Assembly: GCF_010994095.1 (NCBI RefSeq)
Contig: NZ_WJYO01000003.1
Span: 186,001 to 250,000 of the forward strand
Direction: 5' to 3'
Length of the DNA: 64,000 nt
Source of the DNA: Mumia xiangluensis
GTDB lineage: Bacteria > Actinomycetota > Actinomycetes > Propionibacteriales > Nocardioidaceae
Positions 17,529-26,568 of this stretch are shown here, piece by piece (the first letter of the stretch is position 1; every line of letters begins with the position of its first letter). The notes under the pieces are model-generated. The model worked only from the letters and a program-made list of their open reading frames with translations, was not told where the DNA came from and ran no database searches. The position numbers and the translations under genes were made by a program.

Positions 17529-18118
17529 CGCGTACGGCGGCTCGACGTCACGTACGAGCCGTCGGCACGGCGCGGGCGGCTCTCGTGCACCTCACCCGCG
17601 AGAAGCTGTTCAACGCTCGCGACCATTGTGGATCCGCCGAATCGCTTGCGGAGCCCAGCCGCGTTGCGAGCCAGCCACAAGTCGGCGCACGTCGCGCAGA
17701 GCGCGTGCGCCGACGCGAAGAACTCGTTCTTCGCAGGATCACCGAACACGAGGAGCTCGAGGACGGTCCCGCGGGTGTCGCAGACGTTGCACGAGCTCTC
17801 GCCCCACTCGATGATGTGGAAGTTCGTCATCAGAGGCCGCAACGCCTGATCCTCCGACGCGGGTGGTCGGACTTTCTCGAGCGCGCGGTTCAGCACCGAT
17901 GCAGCGGCACCGGGCGCGTGGCTGGCCCCTCGGCGGCCCCCGTCGGCGTCGACCCATCGCTGTGCCAGAGCCTCGACGTCCCCCGCCTGACGCAGGTCGT
18001 CGCAGGCAGCGCAGAGAAAGGAGCGGCTGCGGGCATCCTCCGGCCCGGTCCCGACCTGCACAGCCGCGTCGCCACGGCAGTGGAAGCACGACACGTCGTC
18101 CCACGTCATCCATGCCAT
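17522..18118 (-). CDS. Hypothetical protein with two duplicated CxxC/CxxC modules
   Basis: I do not recognise a named family. The 198-residue protein consists of two similar halves. Each has a CxxC pair (CFHC at about 11; CNVC at about 109), then 20-30 residues later LCA(A/T)C followed by a DLxxAxxxxxL helix ending in Arg-aromatic. This is what a tandem zinc-ribbon or treble-clef protein would look like. There is no signal peptide, so it is cytoplasmic. The ATG at 18118 follows TAGGGTG. Its stop lies in a direct repeat. Regulatory or adaptor roles are possible, but nothing in the context decides. Confidence 0.7.
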   Translation of the reverse strand: MAWMTWDDVSCFHCRGDAAVQVGTGPEDARSRSFLCAACDDLRQAGDVEALAQRWVDADGGRRGASHAPGAAASVLNRALEKVRPPASEDQALRPLMTNFHIIEWGESSCNVCDTRGTVLELLVFGDPAKNEFFASAHALCATCADLWLARNAAGLRKRFGGSTMVASVEQLLAGEVHESRPRRADGSYVTSSRRTRD

Positions 18119-18134
18119 GCGCGCACCCTAGCGA

Positions 18135-19505
18135 TCAGCGCCGCGCCACTGTCAGCAGATGGCGCAGCCGGTCCTCCATCACCGAACCGTTGCTCATCAC
18201 CGCCATGCTCATCTCCGCGCTGGGGCTGGACGCGCCGGCGCCCGCCGGACCGGTGCCGTGTCGGGAGGCGTATCGATGGCCGGTCGGAGTCTTCCAGGTC
18301 CGCAGGCCGACCGGGTCCTGCTCGACCCGCCAGCCACGCGACTCCTTGACGAGGTTGTCTGCGCGACACGTGCCGGCGGCGTTGTCGATGGTCGTCTCTC
18401 CACCACGGGCGTACGGCGTCGTGTGGTCGATCTCGCGCGCGCGGCACTCGCACCACGGGCGCTCGCAGAGCGCATCGGCGGCGCGCACCATCCGTGCGAC
18501 ACCTGCCGGGAATCTGCGTCGCCTCGGGTCGACCGTCTCGAGCCGGTGGCCGTCGGGTCGGGTGAAGAAGCGCCGCAGCCAGCTCCGCTCGCCGCTCGCG
18601 AGCTGGCGTGCAAGCTCGCCCGGGATCGGACCGTAGCCCTGGAGGTCGGCCGAGGCGTCGTCGGCCCCGAGGAGCGTCTCGGGCCGCATCAGGACCCCGA
18701 CCTCGACGCCGATCGCGGTCGAGCCGTCCGGCGCGACGGCCGCACCGCTGAGCGCCTCGGTGGCGAGGTCGCAGGTGATCTGGGCGATCGTGCGCGGGTC
18801 ACCGTCGGACCGTCGAGCCGATGCCTCGTCGTCGAGCCGCTGCCACGCGGCGGTCAGCGCCGCCGCAGGGCCATACACCGAGAGGGTCGCCATCGCGTCG
18901 AGCTCCGGCCGCAGCCGGAGGTGGCGCTCCTGGCGTGCTCTCACCGTGCGCTCGAACGCCGCGTGCGGATCCTTGTCGAGGACGAGCCGGCGTGCCGCCG
19001 CAGAGGCACGCATCGGGCCGAGGCCCGCGAGGTACGGGGAGAGCTCCGCGTCGACCTCCGCGCGCCGCGCAGGATCGAGGAAGACCGTCTCCCGGCACAC
19101 CGCTGCGACGACGGACTGGTTGACGACGCCGTCTCGGAGCTGCGCGTGCGCCTCCGGGTGGTCGGCGAGGTCACGAGCCAGCCGGTACGTCGTCTCGCCT
19201 GCCGTCGCCGACACCTGCCGCGCGAGCCCGATCTCGGCGAAGAGCGACCGGGAGAGCTCACGCTCGTCGATCGACGGTCCTGTGAAGTCACGCCGCCGAG
19301 CATCGAGATCAGCCACCGCGTCGGCCTGAAGTCCCTGGGCGATCCGGACCACCGTCTCCATCAACGCGACCACCTCGACGGCTCCCGCGCCGGCTGCCAC
19401 CTCGAACTCGTGCGCAGCGTCGACCCGGACAGCGGCCGCGCCCGCAGCCTCGCCGACCCGGTCGATCAGGTCGGCGATCAGACGGTGCGCCATCGGATCG
19501 CTCAT
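18135..19505 (-). CDS. DUF222/HNH endonuclease-like protein (13E12 family)
   Basis: A 456-residue member of the actinobacterial 13E12-repeat family: an alpha-helical DUF222 region (residues about 30-330) then an HNH-type domain. The zinc cysteines (C-x4-C in CERPWC) and the first catalytic pair ([11 protein letters not shown]) are present, but the usual CRxHH block reads CRADN, so the last histidine of HNH is missing. Activity is doubtful on that basis. These genes occur in many copies in related genomes and some are associated with mobile elements or inteins. The ATG at 19505 is preferred; the open frame upstream is antisense to msrA. Confidence 0.85.
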   Translation of the reverse strand: MSDPMAHRLIADLIDRVGEAAGAAAVRVDAAHEFEVAAGAGAVEVVALMETVVRIAQGLQADAVADLDARRRDFTGPSIDERELSRSLFAEIGLARQVSATAGETTYRLARDLADHPEAHAQLRDGVVNQSVVAAVCRETVFLDPARRAEVDAELSPYLAGLGPMRASAAARRLVLDKDPHAAFERTVRARQERHLRLRPELDAMATLSVYGPAAALTAAWQRLDDEASARRSDGDPRTIAQITCDLATEALSGAAVAPDGSTAIGVEVGVLMRPETLLGADDASADLQGYGPIPGELARQLASGERSWLRRFFTRPDGHRLETVDPRRRRFPAGVARMVRAADALCERPWCECRAREIDHTTPYARGGETTIDNAAGTCRADNLVKESRGWRVEQDPVGLRTWKTPTGHRYASRHGTGPAGAGASSPSAEMSMAVMSNGSVMEDRLRHLLTVARR

Positions 19506-19613
19506 GTGTTCGATTCTAGCGCGACGGACACACGTTCGGTCCTCCACAAGGCCATGACGGGAACATGCGGGCGGGTGCGATGGTTGTGCGTGGTGGACCC
19601 GAGGAGGAAAAGA

Positions 19614-20249
19614 ATGTTCTCGTTCAAGACGCACCTCATCTCCCCCGACCAGGCGCTGCCGGGCCGGGAGGACCGCCCGTTCGCGGTCGGCGACAAGCAC
19701 CTCGTCCTGGGGACGCCGATCATGGCCGACCCGCCCGAGGGATACGAGGTCGTGGTGTTCGGCCTCGGATGCTTCTGGGGTGAGGAGCAGACCTTCTGGA
19801 ACGTCCCAGGCGTCTGGTCGACGTCGGTCGGGTACGCCGGAGGGTTCACGCAGAACCCGACGTACGAGGAGGTGTGCTCGGGTCGCACCGGTCACGCCGA
19901 GGTCGTACGCGTGATCTACGACCCCGCCAAGGTCTCCTTCGACGACCTGCTCACGGTCTTCTGGGAGAACCACGACCCGACACAGGGGATGCGCCAGGGC
20001 AACGACCGCGGCACCCAGTACCGCTCGGTCATCTACACCACCACCCCCGAGCAGCAGGAGCTCGCCGAGGCGTCGCGGGCGGCGTACCAGAGGCGGATGA
20101 CCGCTTCGGGGTACGGCGAGATCACCACGGTGATCGCCCCGCTGGGCGACTACTGGTACGCGGAGGACTACCACCAGCAGTACCTCGTGAAGAACCCGTT
20201 CGGCTACTGCCCGAACCACTCCACGGGCGTGAAGTACGCGACGAGCTGA
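19614..20249 (+). CDS. msrA: Peptide-methionine (S)-S-oxide reductase
   Basis: MsrA reduces S-methionine sulfoxide in proteins. The 211-residue protein has the catalytic motif GCFWG (C53) and GYAGG. It also has the [11 protein letters not shown] and YRSVIY blocks and a C-terminal GYCPNHSTG with the likely resolving cysteine. The start is ATG 19614 after a strong GAGGAGGAAA site. The N-terminal 40 residues before the core are typical of the actinobacterial 'long' form. A terminator hairpin follows. Electron supply would be thioredoxin or mycoredoxin, by family knowledge. Confidence 0.96.
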   Translation: MFSFKTHLISPDQALPGREDRPFAVGDKHLVLGTPIMADPPEGYEVVVFGLGCFWGEEQTFWNVPGVWSTSVGYAGGFTQNPTYEEVCSGRTGHAEVVRVIYDPAKVSFDDLLTVFWENHDPTQGMRQGNDRGTQYRSVIYTTTPEQQELAEASRAAYQRRMTASGYGEITTVIAPLGDYWYAEDYHQQYLVKNPFGYCPNHSTGVKYATS

Positions 20250-20264
20250 TCGTCTGAGCACTGC

Positions 20265-20295
20265 GGCCCACCGCTCCCCTCGGGGACGGTGGGCC
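20265..20295 (+). terminator. Terminator after msrA
   Basis: Arms GGCCCACCG and CGGTGGGCC pair perfectly around a C/G-rich loop and are followed by TTCTC. It sits 16 bases past the msrA stop and before the lipoprotein gene on the same strand. Confidence 0.75.
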
Positions 20296-20341
20296 TTCTC
20301 GTGCCCCGCCAGACCTGGGTCCCGCAAGGCAGACTGGTGCC

Positions 20342-21436
20342 ATGCGGGTCACGCCGGTACGCACAGGGGTGGCCGCGCTCGCCCTCCTGGCGACCGTGGC
20401 GTGCACCGGCGAGCCTACGGACGACGACAGTGGGAACGCGGGCGCACCAGCGACCGCCACGACGTCCCCGACTGCCACGACGACCACCGCGCCGTCGACG
20501 GACGCCGCACCGAGCACAACCCCGACTGCCAGCCCGACAGCGACGCCGGCCCCTCTCCCCACCGCCGAGAGCCCGGTCTCGCTCCCGGCGCTGATGGCCA
20601 AGGAGTACGACGGCCGTGCGCTGCGCCTGCGCCGGGTCCTCGCTCGCACCGACGCGTACGTCCGTCACGCCGTCACCTACCGCAGCGGCGACCTGCGGAT
20701 CTCCGGCATCCTCAACCTCCCCCGCGGTGACGGCCCGTTCCCGGTGGCGATCCTGGCGCACGGCTACATCGACCCGGCGATCTACACGACAGGCCGCGGC
20801 ATGATGCGCGAGCAGGACTACCTGGCACGTGAGGGCTTCGCCGTCCTGCACGTCGACTACCGCAACCATGCGGGCTCCGACGACGACCCGACCGCCGAGC
20901 GCGACCTCCGACTGGGCTACACCGAGGACGTCATCAACGCCGTCCTCGCCGTACGCGGCTCCGACGACCCGCGGCTGGACGGAGACCGCGTAGGTCTCGT
21001 CGGGCGCTCGATGGGCGGCGGGGTCGTCCAGAACGTGCTGGTGACCCAACCCGGCCTCGTCGACGCCGCGGTGGTGTTCGCGTCGGTCAGCAGCGACACC
21101 GTCGACAACTACGAGCGCTGGATCGCCGCGGACCGTCCCGAGGTCGCCGCGGACATCGTGCGGGCACACGGCTCGCCCGAGGAGAACCCGGACTTCTGGG
21201 AGCAAGCCTCACCGCGCACCTACGTCGAGCGTGCGACCGAGCCGCTGCTCATCCTGCACGGCACCGTCGACGACACCTGCCCACCGCGGTGGGCCCGCCG
21301 GACCGCCGCCGCCTTCGAAAGGGCCGGCAAGGACGTCGAGCTGGTCTGGTACGAGGGAGAGGGCCACGCCTTCGGCCCGCAGTGGCCCGCGTCGATGCGT
21401 CGGACCGTACGGTTCCTGCAGGCCCAGATGTCGTGA
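20342..21436 (+). CDS. Lipoprotein alpha/beta hydrolase (S9 prolyl-oligopeptidase-like)
   Basis: The 364-residue product starts with a lipoprotein signal peptide; the lipobox LATVAC places the acylated cysteine at residue 21. A Thr/Ala/Pro-rich linker to about residue 78 is like those of surface lipoproteins. The hydrolase domain has the nucleophile elbow GRSMGG, the aspartate in HGTVDDTCP and the histidine in GEGHAFG, giving a complete Ser-Asp-His triad. It is therefore an extracytoplasmic esterase or peptidase. Substrate unknown. The gene is monocistronic and convergent with the DUF2277 gene. Confidence 0.88.
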   Translation: MRVTPVRTGVAALALLATVACTGEPTDDDSGNAGAPATATTSPTATTTTAPSTDAAPSTTPTASPTATPAPLPTAESPVSLPALMAKEYDGRALRLRRVLARTDAYVRHAVTYRSGDLRISGILNLPRGDGPFPVAILAHGYIDPAIYTTGRGMMREQDYLAREGFAVLHVDYRNHAGSDDDPTAERDLRLGYTEDVINAVLAVRGSDDPRLDGDRVGLVGRSMGGGVVQNVLVTQPGLVDAAVVFASVSSDTVDNYERWIAADRPEVAADIVRAHGSPEENPDFWEQASPRTYVERATEPLLILHGTVDDTCPPRWARRTAAAFERAGKDVELVWYEGEGHAFGPQWPASMRRTVRFLQAQMS

Positions 21437-21458
21437 CCGCGACGCGTACGGCGTGGGT

Positions 21459-21737
21459 CTAGCTCGCCAGCGTCCCGTAGCGCTTCGCCGCGCGGGCCTT
21501 GGCCTTCGCGGCCTCGACCTCGCGGTCCTTCGGAGGCGCCTGGGTGACCAGGTCGTCCAAGAGGTGCTGCGTGATGTGCGCGATCTCGTGGACGGCCTTC
21601 TCGAACACGTCGGCATTGGCCTGCGAGGGCTTGGTCATCCCGCTGACCTTGCGGACGTACTGGAGGGCCGCGGCCTCGATCTCGTCATCGGTCGCGTGCG
21701 GCTCGAAGTTGTGAAGGGTTCGGATGTTGCGGCACAT
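21459..21737 (-). CDS. DUF2277 protein
   Basis: This 92-residue protein begins MCRNIRTLHNFEPHAT, the hallmark of DUF2277, followed by the conserved AALQYVRKVSG segment and a basic Ala/Lys-rich C-terminus. The start at 21737 is chosen on that signature; the longer frame to 21926 overlaps the divergent flavoprotein gene. The function is not known. The small size and basic tail are compatible with nucleic-acid binding, but that is speculation. Confidence 0.88.
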   Translation of the reverse strand: MCRNIRTLHNFEPHATDDEIEAAALQYVRKVSGMTKPSQANADVFEKAVHEIAHITQHLLDDLVTQAPPKDREVEAAKAKARAAKRYGTLAS

Positions 21738-21810
21738 GTCCCCCACGCTACGCCGCGGCACTGACGACGTCAGCCGACCCGACCGGCCACGTGCAGTAGA
21801 GTCCCGCGCC

Positions 21811-23424
21811 ATGGCGGGCAACGACGCAACGCGGTCGTGGTGGGGCTGGGGCACGCTCGACGGAGCCCTCGACCCCCACGAGACACAGTCCCTGGTCCAG
21901 CGTGTCTCGGGCATGCTGCCCGACACCGACCTGACGGCTCACGAGCCACCGATCCCTGCTGCGGACGTGCTTCCCGCCGTCCGGGTCGAGCCCCCCGCGT
22001 CCTTGGCCGACCTGTGCAGCACCGATCCCGTCGACCGCGCCGGCCACACGCACGGCAAGGCGTACCGCGACGTCGTACGCAACCTCCGCGGCGACCTCGC
22101 CCACGCTCCGGACGTCGTCGTCCGCCCTCGCACCGAGCGTGACGTCGTCGACGTGCTCGACTGGTGCTCCGGGGCGGGCGTCGCCGTCGTCCCGTACGGC
22201 GGTGGGAGCTCCGTCGTCGGGGGCGTCGAGGCGAGGCTCGACGGCGACTACGCGGGAGCCGTCTCGCTCGACGTCACCGCGATGGACCAGGTGCTCGAGG
22301 TCGACCGGACGAGCCGAGCCGCCCGCATCCAGGCCGGGGTGCTGGGCCCGCACCTCGAGGACCAGCTCCGCCCGTACGCCCTCACGCTGCGGCACTTCCC
22401 GCAGTCGTTCGAGTTCTCGACGCTCGGTGGATGGCTCGCGACCCGGGCGGGCGGCCACTTCGCCACCCTCCACACGCACATCGACGACCTCACCGAGTCG
22501 CTGCGGGTCGTGTCGCCGTGCGGCGTCGGAGAGTCGCGGCGCCTCCCCGGCTCCGGCGCCGGCCCGTCACCCGACCGGATGTTCCTGGGCTCGGAGGGCA
22601 CGCTCGGCGTGATCACCGAGGCGTGGATGCGCCTGCAGGAGCGGCCACGATGGCGCGCCGGGGCGTCCGTGCACTTCGACGACTGGGACGACGCCGTCAC
22701 CGCGACCCGCGTCGTCGCGCAGTCCGGCCTGCACCCTGCGAACTGCCGCCTCCTCGACCCGGCCGAGGCCTACCTCAACGCCGGTGCGGCGGTCGGTGGC
22801 GGCGTGCTCGTGCTCGGGTTCGAGTCGGCCGACCACCCCGTCGACAGCGCCCTGGCACGCGCGGTCGAGATCTGCCGCGACCACGGCGGCGTGCCCGCCG
22901 CTCCGGCCGACGGCGCGACCGCCGGCGACGAGCCCAGCGCGGCTCGCGACGCGTCCGCCTCCACCTGGCGGTCGTCCTTCCTCCGGATGCCCTATCAGCG
23001 CGACGCGCTCGCGCAACGGTCGGTGATCGCGGAGACCTTCGAGACCGCCACCACCTGGGCTGCCTTCCCTGCACTGCACGCAGCGATCACCGCTGCCGCG
23101 ACCGAGGCGATCCGCGAGGTGTGCGGCGTCGGCGTCGTGACGTGTCGGTTCACCCACGTCTATCCCGACGGGCCGGCGCCCTACTACGGCGTCTACGCCG
23201 GGGGGCGGTGGGACAGCCTCGTCGCCCAGTGGGACGAGGTGAAGGCGGCGGTCTCGGAGGCGATCATCGGCCACGGCGGGACGATCACGCACCACCACGC
23301 GGTCGGGCGCGACCACCGACCCTGGTACGACGAGCAGCGGCCGACCCCGTTCGCCGCGGCGCTCGCGGCAGCAAAACGTACGCTCGACCCCGCGGGGATC
23401 CTCAACCCCGGCGTCCTGCTCTGA
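21811..23424 (+). CDS. FAD-binding oxidase of the alkyldihydroxyacetonephosphate synthase (AGPS) type
   Basis: A 537-residue PCMH/VAO-family flavoprotein. The FAD pyrophosphate loop is PYGGGSSVVGGVE and the second FAD segment is SEGTLGVITEAWMRL. The C-terminal histidine cluster ITHHHAVGRDH corresponds to the AGPS active-site histidines. The N-terminus WWGWG plus HTHGKAYRDVVRNLRG are also AGPS-like. Eukaryotic AGPS swaps the acyl of acyl-DHAP for a fatty alcohol; bacterial relatives are often annotated this way without proof and may be D-lactate- or glycolate-type oxidases. ATG 21811 sets the start. Overlapping divergent promoter region with the DUF2277 gene. Confidence 0.85.
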   Translation: MAGNDATRSWWGWGTLDGALDPHETQSLVQRVSGMLPDTDLTAHEPPIPAADVLPAVRVEPPASLADLCSTDPVDRAGHTHGKAYRDVVRNLRGDLAHAPDVVVRPRTERDVVDVLDWCSGAGVAVVPYGGGSSVVGGVEARLDGDYAGAVSLDVTAMDQVLEVDRTSRAARIQAGVLGPHLEDQLRPYALTLRHFPQSFEFSTLGGWLATRAGGHFATLHTHIDDLTESLRVVSPCGVGESRRLPGSGAGPSPDRMFLGSEGTLGVITEAWMRLQERPRWRAGASVHFDDWDDAVTATRVVAQSGLHPANCRLLDPAEAYLNAGAAVGGGVLVLGFESADHPVDSALARAVEICRDHGGVPAAPADGATAGDEPSAARDASASTWRSSFLRMPYQRDALAQRSVIAETFETATTWAAFPALHAAITAAATEAIREVCGVGVVTCRFTHVYPDGPAPYYGVYAGGRWDSLVAQWDEVKAAVSEAIIGHGGTITHHHAVGRDHRPWYDEQRPTPFAAALAAAKRTLDPAGILNPGVLL

Positions 23425-23454
23425 GGTACGACCGCCCCGCTCCCACGGTCACGC

Positions 23455-24492
23455 TCAGCCCCGTCCGCCACCGCCGGTCCACGCGAGCAGGTCGCCGAGC
23501 GGCCAGGTGTTGATCACGCGGTCCGCCGTGATGCCGACCGCCTCGGCCCGTACGCACGCGAGGCCCTGCCACGACAGCTGGCCCGGCGCGTGCGCGTCGG
23601 TGTCGATCGAGAACAGGCATCCGCGCTCGACGGCGACCTCGAGCAGGCGGGACGGAGGGTCCCGGCGCTCCGGGCGGCTGTTGATCTCGAGCGCCGTCCC
23701 GAACTGCTTGCACGCCTCGAACACCAGCTCGGCGTGGAACGACGACTCCCCTCGCGTGCCACGGGACCCCTCGACCAGCCGGCCGGTCACATGGCCGAGG
23801 ACGTCGGTGTGCGGGTTCGCGACCGCCGCGACCATCCGGCGCGTCATGGTGTCGGCGTCGTCCTTCAGCCGGGAGTGGATGCTTGCCACGACGATGTCGA
23901 GCCGTTCGAGGAGCTCCGGCTCCTGGTCGAGGCTGCCGTCGTCGAGGATGTCGACCTCGATGCCGGTGAGGATCCGGAACGGTGCCAGCTCCTCGTTCAG
24001 CCGGGCTACGACGTCGAGCTGCTCACGCAGACGCTCCGGCGAGAGGCCCCGTGCGACCGTGAGCCGCGGCGAGTGGTCGGTGAGCGCGCAGTAGTCGTGA
24101 CCGAGCCGGACGGCGGTCCGCATCATCTCGTCGATCGACGCGCCGCCGTCCGACCAGGTCGAGTGCGTGTGCAGGTCGCCACGCAGCGCTGCCCGCAGCG
24201 CGGTGTCGTCACCGTCGATCGGCTCGCCGCCGGCTCGCAGCCGCGCGAGGGTCTCGGGAACCTCGCCGGCCAGCGCCTGGGTGATGACCGCAGCGGTCTT
24301 CGGCCCGATCCCCGCGAGCTCCGACCACGAGTCACGGCGCGCGAGCGCCTCGCGTCGGGAGTCGTCGAGGCCGTCGTAGACGTCGGCCGCCTTGCGGTAC
24401 GCCATCGGCCGCCGCGGCTCGGCCCGGGAGCGTTCGAGCCAGTACGCGATCTCCCGCAGCGCAGCCGACGGTCCGGGGGCGACGGTCGTCAC
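23455..24492 (-). CDS. PHP-domain phosphoesterase with N-terminal helix-hairpin-helix (PolX-like, no polymerase domain)
   Basis: The 345-residue protein has an N-terminal helical segment with a helix-hairpin-helix (LAGIGPKTAAVI, about residue 60) like the 8-kDa region of family X polymerases. It then has a complete PHP domain: DLHTHSTWSDG, ALTDHSP, GIEVDIL, SIHSRL and a final SIDTDAH. PHP domains in bacterial PolX are 3'-5' exonucleases or phosphatases. Between the two there is no nucleotidyltransferase palm, so it looks like PolX with the polymerase removed. ATG at 24492. A nuclease or DNA 3'-phosphatase role is inference. Confidence 0.85.
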   Translation of the reverse strand: MTTVAPGPSAALREIAYWLERSRAEPRRPMAYRKAADVYDGLDDSRREALARRDSWSELAGIGPKTAAVITQALAGEVPETLARLRAGGEPIDGDDTALRAALRGDLHTHSTWSDGGASIDEMMRTAVRLGHDYCALTDHSPRLTVARGLSPERLREQLDVVARLNEELAPFRILTGIEVDILDDGSLDQEPELLERLDIVVASIHSRLKDDADTMTRRMVAAVANPHTDVLGHVTGRLVEGSRGTRGESSFHAELVFEACKQFGTALEINSRPERRDPPSRLLEVAVERGCLFSIDTDAHAPGQLSWQGLACVRAEAVGITADRVINTWPLGDLLAWTGGGGRG

Positions 24493-24543
24493 GCGCGACT
24501 CCGGACCGTCAGGCCCTGCGAGGCACGGATGGGAGCGGAGTGC

Positions 24544-24843
24544 TCAGACCCGCATCTGGTACGTGAGGCAGTCGGCCTTGTCCTTGCCGGGACCGACCCG
24601 GATGGCGTCGGCGCTGCACTCGAGCTCGTCGTTGTGGACACAGTCCGTACGGTGGCATGCTCCGACGCGCGCCACCACCTTGGCCAGCCCTCCGCTGGCT
24701 CCCAGGTCGATGAACGTGCCGCACGTCGCGTCGTGCGGGCTCCCGGAGATGGTGATCGCGCCTGCGTGGCACGCGTGCTCGTGGTTGTAGGAGCAGCCTG
24801 CGGCCGCGCACTCGTGGACCTCGGGAAGCTCCATGACACTCAT
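24544..24843 (-). CDS. Tandem DUF1540 cysteine-rich protein
   Basis: Two DUF1540 units make up this 99-residue protein: CAAAGCSYNHEHACHAGAI and, after about 45 residues, CHRTDCVHNDELECSADAI. Each unit has the C-x4-C-x7-C spacing expected to hold a metal, and each also has a later cysteine. The start at 24843 is set by the beginning of the repeat; the frame upstream to 25032 is intergenic. A strong terminator lies upstream, at the end of the secreted-protein gene. The role is unknown; metal binding is inferred from spacing. Confidence 0.82.
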   Translation of the reverse strand: MSVMELPEVHECAAAGCSYNHEHACHAGAITISGSPHDATCGTFIDLGASGGLAKVVARVGACHRTDCVHNDELECSADAIRVGPGKDKADCLTYQMRV

Positions 24844-24953
24844 GCCCGACCCCCTGATCGATGACCGTGGTCCCAGGCTAGGCCTGGGGGTCTGGCGTAA
24901 GGCAAGACTCAGGGCAGCGGCGCTAAGGCCAGCCTCGCCGCACCCGTGCACGA

Positions 24954-24995
24954 CACTGGGTCCGGTGCCGTCCCTCCCGGACACCGGACCCAGTG
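24954..24995 (-). terminator. Strong terminator after the secreted-protein gene
   Basis: A perfect 14-pair stem (arms CACTGGGTCCGGTG and CACCGGACCCAGTG) encloses a 14-base loop. It lies 60 bases past the stop of the minus-strand gene ending at 25055. Such a strong hairpin suggests that this gene is highly transcribed. Confidence 0.8.
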
Positions 24996-25054
24996 GTTCG
25001 TCGAGCACCGCGCGCGACCGTGGGCAGATCACGCGCGGCGCTCAGTCAGGGTGC

Positions 25055-25696
25055 TCAGAACTGGATCGGGCCAGCCTTCAGCGACATCGTGTTGCCGGGT
25101 CCCGACAGCAGCGAGGTGAGCAGCAGGTCACGGCCGCTGGTCGGACCGATCTTGAAGCCGCAGCCCTCGAACTTCGGGATGGTGAACTCGCCCTCGAGGC
25201 TGACCGGCTCGGTCAGCGAGAACGGCGACGTGGAGTGCAGCGTGGTCTTGATCTCGCCGGTGTGGCAGCCGCTGCGCACGATGTTGATGAACGGGAGCAG
25301 GTCGGAGGAGACCCGGGGGACGTCGAGGCGGAACGTGAGGTCGACGTTGACGATGCCGCCGTCACCGACCGATGCCTTGGTCTGTCCCGTCTGGACCAGG
25401 TTCACCTTGGACGTCGTGTCACCCAGGCCGGGGATGCCGAGGAGTCGGATCTGGGCGTTGATCGTCGGGATGTTGACGTCACCGACCACCGAGATCGGCG
25501 GTCCGAAGCTGAAGTCGCCATCGAGCGATGCGCCTTCGGGGATCGTGAGCGTCGCGTTCTGGGCGGCGACGGTGGTCGTCCCGGTGATCGGCAGCGTGAC
25601 GGGCTGAGCGTTGGCCGGCGTGACCGTCGCTGCGAGGCCACCGAAGATCATGGCGCCGACCGCGGCGGCACCTGCAAAGCGCTTGGTGATGGACAT
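25055..25696 (-). CDS. Secreted protein of unknown function, beta-rich
   Basis: The 213-residue product starts with a signal peptide: basic MSITKR, a hydrophobic core, and the cleavage site ANA-Q near residue 30. The mature part is rich in Thr, Gly, Val and Ile with alternating hydrophobic residues, suggesting an all-beta fold. It has two cysteines (in RSGCHTGE and FEGCGFK) that could form a disulfide. ATG 25696 follows a GGGAGGGAG site; a promoter fits at 25771-25799 and a 14-pair terminator lies downstream. I do not recognise a family. The signals suggest an abundant exported protein, possibly of the cell envelope. Confidence 0.8.
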   Translation of the reverse strand: MSITKRFAGAAAVGAMIFGGLAATVTPANAQPVTLPITGTTTVAAQNATLTIPEGASLDGDFSFGPPISVVGDVNIPTINAQIRLLGIPGLGDTTSKVNLVQTGQTKASVGDGGIVNVDLTFRLDVPRVSSDLLPFINIVRSGCHTGEIKTTLHSTSPFSLTEPVSLEGEFTIPKFEGCGFKIGPTSGRDLLLTSLLSGPGNTMSLKAGPIQF

Positions 25697-25770
25697 GGGT
25701 CTCCCTCCCAGTCGGACGGCACGGTCGGGGTTGCCCTCGGGCTGAGCCGTCTCTGTGTCGTAGGTCACGA

Positions 25771-25799
25771 ACAGTACTGAGAAGTAACGTGTGCTGCAA
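25771..25799 (-). promoter_or_regulatory. Candidate promoter of the secreted-protein gene
   Basis: On the minus strand TTGCAG (25799-25794) and TACTGT (25776-25771) are 17 bases apart, in a local AT-richer stretch. The implied leader is about 65 bases. Confidence 0.45.
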
Positions 25800-25842
25800 C
25801 CCTCAGTTACAAACCTGACGACACCCTCACCTTAGGGAGCGG

Positions 25843-26568
25843 TCAGCCGACCAGACGCTCCCGCACGCGGTCGATCACCGCCGACTCCGCGCCCGCGTCG
25901 TGCAGCCAGCCCGCGGTGCCGCCGGGGTGTGCGTCCCAGACGTCGAGGACGGCGTCGATCGCCTCCTGAGGGATCGCGAGGTACGACCGTGGCGCAGGAC
26001 GCGACACGTCCATCGGCGGTGCCAGCCTCAATCGTTGGAGGACGGCGTCCATCGACGCCCCCGTCGCCAGGTAGTCCTTCACAACTGCGTCGCGCTCGAC
26101 CCCCGCCGTACGGAGCAGCATCGCCACGGCGACACCCGTCCGGTCCTTGCCGGCAGCACAGTGAAGCAGGGTCGCGCCGTCGTGGTCGGCGACCAGCGTG
26201 GCGACCTGCGCCAGCTCTGCCCGTGCGACCTCGAGCATGCCGAGGTAGAGGGCCTCCAGCCCGCCGGTCGCCATGCGCGCCACGATCTCGGGACTCGCCG
26301 ACTGCGGGCCGTCCGGTCGCAGCGCCTCCAGCAGGGAGATCTGGCGAACCGTCGAGCCGGCGACGGCGAGCGGGTGGTCCGGCCCGGACTCCGCCGACGA
26401 CCGCAGGTCCAGGACCAGGCTCGGCGGCCACGCGACGCCGTCGAGCCCGCGGTCGTCTGCGCTCGGCATGGCCGACCGGAACAGCACGCCGTACGACGTC
26501 GCCGCGCCGTCCTCGGTCGGCAGACCGCCGAGGTCGCGGAGGTTCGGGACCAGGGTCGCCTCAGACAT
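25843..26568 (-). CDS. Tyrosine-protein phosphatase (PTP-like, Y_phosphatase3)
   Basis: A 241-residue cytosolic phosphatase. The P-loop is C137-x5-R143 in HCAAGKDRTG, and the N-terminal NLRDLGGLPT plus LFRSAMPSA segments are typical of the PtpB-like Y_phosphatase3 family. The general-acid region is expected in the 58-66 loop. M. tuberculosis PtpB shares this type of signature, but nothing here implies virulence. It overlaps the upstream LLM oxidoreductase gene by eight bases, so the pair is likely co-transcribed and translationally coupled. Confidence 0.9.
   Translation of the reverse strand: MSEATLVPNLRDLGGLPTEDGAATSYGVLFRSAMPSADDRGLDGVAWPPSLVLDLRSSAESGPDHPLAVAGSTVRQISLLEALRPDGPQSASPEIVARMATGGLEALYLGMLEVARAELAQVATLVADHDGATLLHCAAGKDRTGVAVAMLLRTAGVERDAVVKDYLATGASMDAVLQRLRLAPPMDVSRPAPRSYLAIPQEAIDAVLDVWDAHPGGTAGWLHDAGAESAVIDRVRERLVG

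Noticed and set aside
21811-23424. Proof of ether-lipid (plasmalogen) synthesis
   Set aside because: The AGPS-like histidine cluster is shared by bacterial oxidases of unknown substrate, and no DHAP acyltransferase or other ether-lipid gene accompanies it.
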